In this document: positions 7,376-9,636 of the stretch, in pieces
How the letters are laid out: each line of letters opens with the position of its first letter
How positions within the stretch are numbered: the stretch's first letter is position 1
DNA from: Treponema sp.
Lineage (GTDB): Bacteria; Spirochaetota; Spirochaetia; Treponematales; Breznakiellaceae
Length of the DNA: 9,636 bases
Assembly: GCA_009785545.1 (NCBI GenBank)
Contig: WQWD01000074.1
Coordinates: 1 to 9,636 of the forward strand
Reading direction: 5' to 3'
Notes under the pieces: generated by a model
What the model was told of the DNA's origin: nothing
The model's input: only the letters and a program-made list of their open reading frames with translations
Database searches by the model: none
Position numbers and translations under genes: made by a program

Positions 7376-8102
7376 AGGAAGGCATCGGCTCAAGTTTATG
7401 TTTGTTTGTTATGTGCAATCTATCAATCTTTTCTTTGACAGAAGCAGAATCGCAAATTCCTTCACGGATATATTTATCCAATACATCGTATGAAAAACCC
7501 ATATTGTCTTCGTCGGTCAATCCCGAAAGCCCGTCTTCCGGGACTTTGTCGACAAATTTTGCGGGAAGGAGCTCTCTGCCAACCGCCCTGACTTCTGTAA
7601 CTGTCAATTTTGATAAAGGGCTGAAGTCTCCGGCGCTGTCGCCGTACTTTGTAGAATAGCCGACATAATCTTCGCTTAGGTTGCACGTATTGACGACTCG
7701 ACCGCCTACTATGGCTGAAACGGCGTACAGTACCGTCATTCTGATTCTTGCCGGTGTGTTGACGGCTGCCTGATTGTTCAACTCAAGTTTGCTTTTTGTA
7801 AGGCCGGTGAACACGGCTTCTACGCTGTCTTTTATATCGATGACTACGAGATCTATTCCAAGCAAGCCGGCAAGTTCTAAGGAAAAATCGATGTCTTTTT
7901 GTCCGCCGTTGGGCATCAATACACCGAAAACTCTTGAAGCGCCCAGCGCCTCCACGCAAAGGGCGGCGGCTATTGAGCTGTCTTTGCCTCCGCTTATACC
8001 GATTACAGCTTTTGAGTCTGCGCCGTTTTTTTCAAAGTAGTTTTGTATCCAGCGTATTATGCCGCTCTTTGTTTGGGCGGCGTTAAATATCGCATTTTGC
8101 AT
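7362..8102 (-). CDS. nadE: NH3-dependent NAD+ synthetase
   Basis: NadE adenylates nicotinic acid adenine dinucleotide and amidates it to NAD+, the last step of NAD synthesis. The 246-residue cytosolic protein has only the synthetase domain, with no N-terminal nitrilase-like glutaminase, so it should use ammonia. Motifs seen are the PP-loop GISGGKDSS (35-43), NTPARIRMTVLY (115-126), the NLSEDYVGYSTKYGD block (141-155), and the GLSGLTDEDNMGFSY segment (191-205). ATG 8102 is supported by GGAGG four bases upstream. It is the first gene of the leftward unit and overlaps the helicase start by 14 bp. The position just downstream of a repeat-bearing spacer suggests the unit's promoter lies there. Confidence 0.94.
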   Translation of the reverse strand: MQNAIFNAAQTKSGIIRWIQNYFEKNGADSKAVIGISGGKDSSIAAALCVEALGASRVFGVLMPNGGQKDIDFSLELAGLLGIDLVVIDIKDSVEAVFTGLTKSKLELNNQAAVNTPARIRMTVLYAVSAIVGGRVVNTCNLSEDYVGYSTKYGDSAGDFSPLSKLTVTEVRAVGRELLPAKFVDKVPEDGLSGLTDEDNMGFSYDVLDKYIREGICDSASVKEKIDRLHITNKHKLEPMPSYDKT

Positions 8103-8106
8103 TTCC

Positions 8107-8111
8107 CCTCC
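8107..8111 (-). promoter_or_regulatory. Ribosome binding site of nadE
   Basis: GGAGG on the - strand, followed by GGAA and then the ATG at 8102. It is a strong Shine-Dalgarno match and fixes the nadE start. The spacing of four bases is slightly short. Confidence 0.75.
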
Positions 8112-8126
8112 GAATTGTATGGGTTT

Positions 8127-8156
8127 ATCGTATCATGGATTAGAGTTGGTTGACAA
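8127..8156 (-). promoter_or_regulatory. Possible sigma-70-type promoter of nadE unit
   Basis: On the - strand TTGTCA (8156-8151) matches five of six -35 consensus bases. TACGAT (8132-8127) matches four of six -10 bases, with an 18-bp spacer. The predicted start near 8120 would give a leader of about 18 nt containing the GGAGG site. The -35 box overlaps the outer edge of the palindromic element, so that element may contribute to the promoter. This is a prediction from sequence only. Confidence 0.4.
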
Positions 8157-8296
8157 TCATCGGCAGGGGGAGAGGCGTGTCTGTCAGAAAAAACTCTGGG
8201 GGAGATCGCCTCCGAGCCCTCTTCGAGGTCTCTATGGCGAGGAGTCCCAGAGATGTTTTTCCTGCCAGCCACGCCTCTCCCCCTGCCAGTGGTTGT
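8153..8296. repeat. Long imperfect palindrome, possible MITE/REP-like element
   Basis: The outer arms contain an 18-bp perfect inverted repeat, GGCAGGGGGAGAGGCGTG (8162-8179) against 8270-8287. Pairing continues outward to 8153 and 8296 with a few mismatches. It also continues inward: CTCTGGG (8194-8200) with CCCAGAG (8246-8252), TCGCC (8206-8210) with GGCGA (8236-8240), and a tip stem CCTC-TTC-GAGG (8218-8228). The whole element could fold into one long hairpin. It is GC-rich compared with the neighbouring genes and has no convincing coding frame. I see no clear target-site duplication and no transposase here. A dispersed non-autonomous element is the best guess. A structured RNA or a transcription barrier between the LRR gene and nadE are alternatives. 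Confidence 0.7.
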
Positions 8297-8343
8297 ATCC
8301 ACCTTGCGTGGGGGGTGCAATTTTGTGTGAGGGGTGACAGTTG

Positions 8344-9636
8344 TTATGGCTGCAAAGCCCACGTTGTATTAGACCCAATCCCAGAACGCACGTATGTACC
8401 TGCAAGTCTACCTGTAGCATTGTAATCCCGGACAAACCTGCTCCAGTGGCTGTTTGTATCCGTAACGTCGCTAGGTGATACAAACATATTAATATTACTT
8501 GGTATGGTTATGGTGGTAAGGTTTGCATTGTCATCAAATGCCTCTGGCTCGATGGAAGTAACACTGCTAGGTATGATTATACTCGTCAGTTGGTTACCCG
8601 CAAATGCCGCTGACATGATGGAAGTAACACTGTCAGGGATGTTTACGCTCGCCAGTTGGTTATGAGCAAATGCCTCTGACCCGATGGAAGTAACACTGTC
8701 AGGGATGTTTACGCTCATCAGTTGGTTATGAGAAAATGCACTATTCCCGGTAGAAGTAATACTATCAGGGATGGTTACGCTGGTCAGTTGGTTATTACTA
8801 AATGCCCCAAACCCGATGGAAGTAACACTGTCAGGTATGATTACCTCAGTCAGCCGGTTAGAGCGAAATGCGCTCCCCCCAATGGAAGTAACACTGTTAC
8901 CAATGGTTACGCTGGTCAGTTCGTTATTTTGAAATGCGCCATTCCCGATGGATTCAACATTGTCAGGGATGGTTATGTTGGTCAGTTCGTTACCCCAAAA
9001 TGCGCTACCCTCAATGGATGCAACACTGTTACCAATGGTTACGCTGGTCAGTTCGTTATTAGCAAATGCGCCTACCCCGATGGAAGTAACACTGTCAGGG
9101 ATGGTTACACTCGTCAGTTCGTTATTACTAAATGCACTCATCCCGATGGAAGTAACATTGTCAGGGATGGTTACGCTCGTCAGTTGGTTATTAGCAAATG
9201 CGCCTACCCCGATGGAAGTAACACCGTCAGGGATGATTACGTTGGTCAGTTCTTTATCAAAAAGTGCATTGCTCCCGATGGCAATTACCGGCACGCCGTT
9301 ATAAGTATGTGGTATTACCAGTACTCTTGTTGTACCGTTAAAACCTGTTACTGTTCCTCCTGTGACCTGAAGCCCTTCGCTGCTGCTTATTACTCTCTCA
9401 TTAATGCCATTTCTCCAGTCAGAGACGCTCCCTCCCCAAGCGTCATCTGCTGCTCTTACGCTGGGAAATGGAGTAAATACGCTGTCCAGTTGGTTTCCCG
9501 CAAATGCGCTATCCCCAATGAAAGTAACACTGATAGGGATAGTGATGCTGGTCAGTTGGTTACTAAAAAATGCACTCATCCCGATGGATTCAACACTGTC
9601 AGGGATGGTAACGCTGTCCAGTGTGTTATCCTGAAA
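8344..9636 (-). CDS. BspA-like leucine-rich repeat protein, 5' end missing
   Basis: The frame is open to the window edge, so the gene is cut there and its signal peptide is not seen. The ATG at 9579 is an internal Met within a repeat. The 430 visible residues consist of three 22-residue repeats (1-52), a non-repeat module (53-119), twelve more repeats (about 127-385) and a C-terminal tail (386-430) ending AGTYVRSGIGSNTTWALQP. The unit is approximately NNQLTSVTIPDSVTSIGxxAF, the LRR_5/BspA-type repeat of treponemes and other anaerobes. Known relatives are often surface or secreted proteins linked to adhesion, but function cannot be assigned here. The stop is TAA 8346-8344, followed by the palindromic element. 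No terminator hairpin with a U-run was seen. Confidence 0.88.
   Translation of the reverse strand, partial: FQDNTLDSVTIPDSVESIGMSAFFSNQLTSITIPISVTFIGDSAFAGNQLDSVFTPFPSVRAADDAWGGSVSDWRNGINERVISSSEGLQVTGGTVTGFNGTTRVLVIPHTYNGVPVIAIGSNALFDKELTNVIIPDGVTSIGVGAFANNQLTSVTIPDNVTSIGMSAFSNNELTSVTIPDSVTSIGVGAFANNELTSVTIGNSVASIEGSAFWGNELTNITIPDNVESIGNGAFQNNELTSVTIGNSVTSIGGSAFRSNRLTEVIIPDSVTSIGFGAFSNNQLTSVTIPDSITSTGNSAFSHNQLMSVNIPDSVTSIGSEAFAHNQLASVNIPDSVTSIMSAAFAGNQLTSIIIPSSVTSIEPEAFDDNANLTTITIPSNINMFVSPSDVTDTNSHWSRFVRDYNATGRLAGTYVRSGIGSNTTWALQP
8482..9258 (-). repeat. Tandem 66-bp coding repeats (LRR block)
   Basis: Twelve consecutive units encode residues 127-385 of the LRR protein. The key leucines recur every 22 residues (130, 152, 174 and on to 350); the last unit has one extra residue, with Leu at 373. 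Copies are similar at DNA level: 9055-9092 is identical over 38 bp to 9187-9224, two periods (132 bp) away. Some units carry IGNSV in place of IPDSV (residues 201 and 245), an alternation that hints at duplication of two-unit blocks. Confidence 0.85.
9486..9636 (-). repeat. First LRR block, cut by window edge
   Basis: Three 22-residue units with leucines at 6, 28 and 50 of the visible protein. They have the same 66-bp period as the main block but are separated from it by about 200 bp that encode no repeats. More units probably lie beyond the window. Confidence 0.75.

Noticed and set aside
7376..7393. TTG start for the helicase at 7393
   Set aside because: It adds six residues with no family similarity, has no ribosome binding site, and deepens the overlap with nadE. 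ATG 7375 is simpler, though not proven.
8153..8296. Palindrome as an intrinsic terminator of the LRR gene
   Set aside because: The hairpin is far longer than usual and is not followed by a U-run on the - strand. Termination there is possible but not supported.
8057..8425. Several overlapping open frames of 91-101 codons on both strands across the nadE upstream spacer
   Set aside because: They run through the palindrome and into nadE or the LRR gene. Their products are low-complexity and mirror one another because of the inverted repeat, and no ribosome binding sites support them.
8482..9258. Regular ~66-bp repeats as a possible CRISPR array
   Set aside because: The whole period is repeated with no unique spacers, and it encodes 22-residue LRR units in one open frame.
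9577..9579. ATG at 9579 as the start of the LRR gene
   Set aside because: The frame continues upstream to the window edge with a further in-register repeat, so this Met is internal.
8948..9634. + strand open frames with repeated MVTLVSSLLANAP-like units
   Set aside because: They are the antisense shadow of the tandem LRR repeats. The - strand frame has a recognisable LRR family and a proper end.

Overview
The window looks like chromosomal DNA from a spirochaete, most plausibly a gut-type Treponema. This is an inference from gene content and style: a BspA-like leucine-rich repeat protein with 22-residue units and an AGTY...TTW tail, an ExbB/ExbD/ExbD/TonB set, moderate GC, and compact runs of genes that often overlap by a few bases. 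No rRNA or species marker is present, so the genus call is tentative.

Left part, + strand (1-3021): the 3' end of ruvC, then ruvA, ruvB and queA. RuvC, RuvA and RuvB are the Holliday-junction machinery: RuvA binds the four-way junction, RuvB is the hexameric branch-migration motor and RuvC cuts the junction. ruvA and ruvB share one base (TAATG). queA, the queuosine tRNA-modification gene, follows 20 bp after ruvB with its own strong ribosome binding site. The 95 bp between ruvC and ruvA hold two small perfect hairpins and a possible promoter whose predicted start falls on or next to the ruvA ATG.

Middle part, - strand (8102 down to 3030): nadE, a DinG-type Fe-S helicase, exbB, exbD, a second exbD and tonB. 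These genes overlap or lie within 15 bp of each other, so they probably form one transcription unit. Its last four genes encode a complete inner-membrane energy-transduction unit (proton channel plus periplasm-spanning TonB). No outer-membrane receptor gene is visible. tonB meets queA tail to tail with only 8 bp between the stops.

Right part, - strand (8103-9636): a 241-bp spacer containing a GC-rich, nearly perfect ~144-bp palindrome, which looks like a small dispersed or MITE/REP-like element. Beyond it lies the 3' part of a leucine-rich repeat gene that runs off the window. Its protein has two LRR blocks separated by a non-repeat module, and its DNA is a tandem array with a 66-bp period.

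Most of the window is ordinary housekeeping sequence, and I see no convincing new multi-gene system. The parts most worth a second look are the palindromic element beside the nadE promoter, the mosaic LRR gene, and the alanine-rich insert in the helicase.
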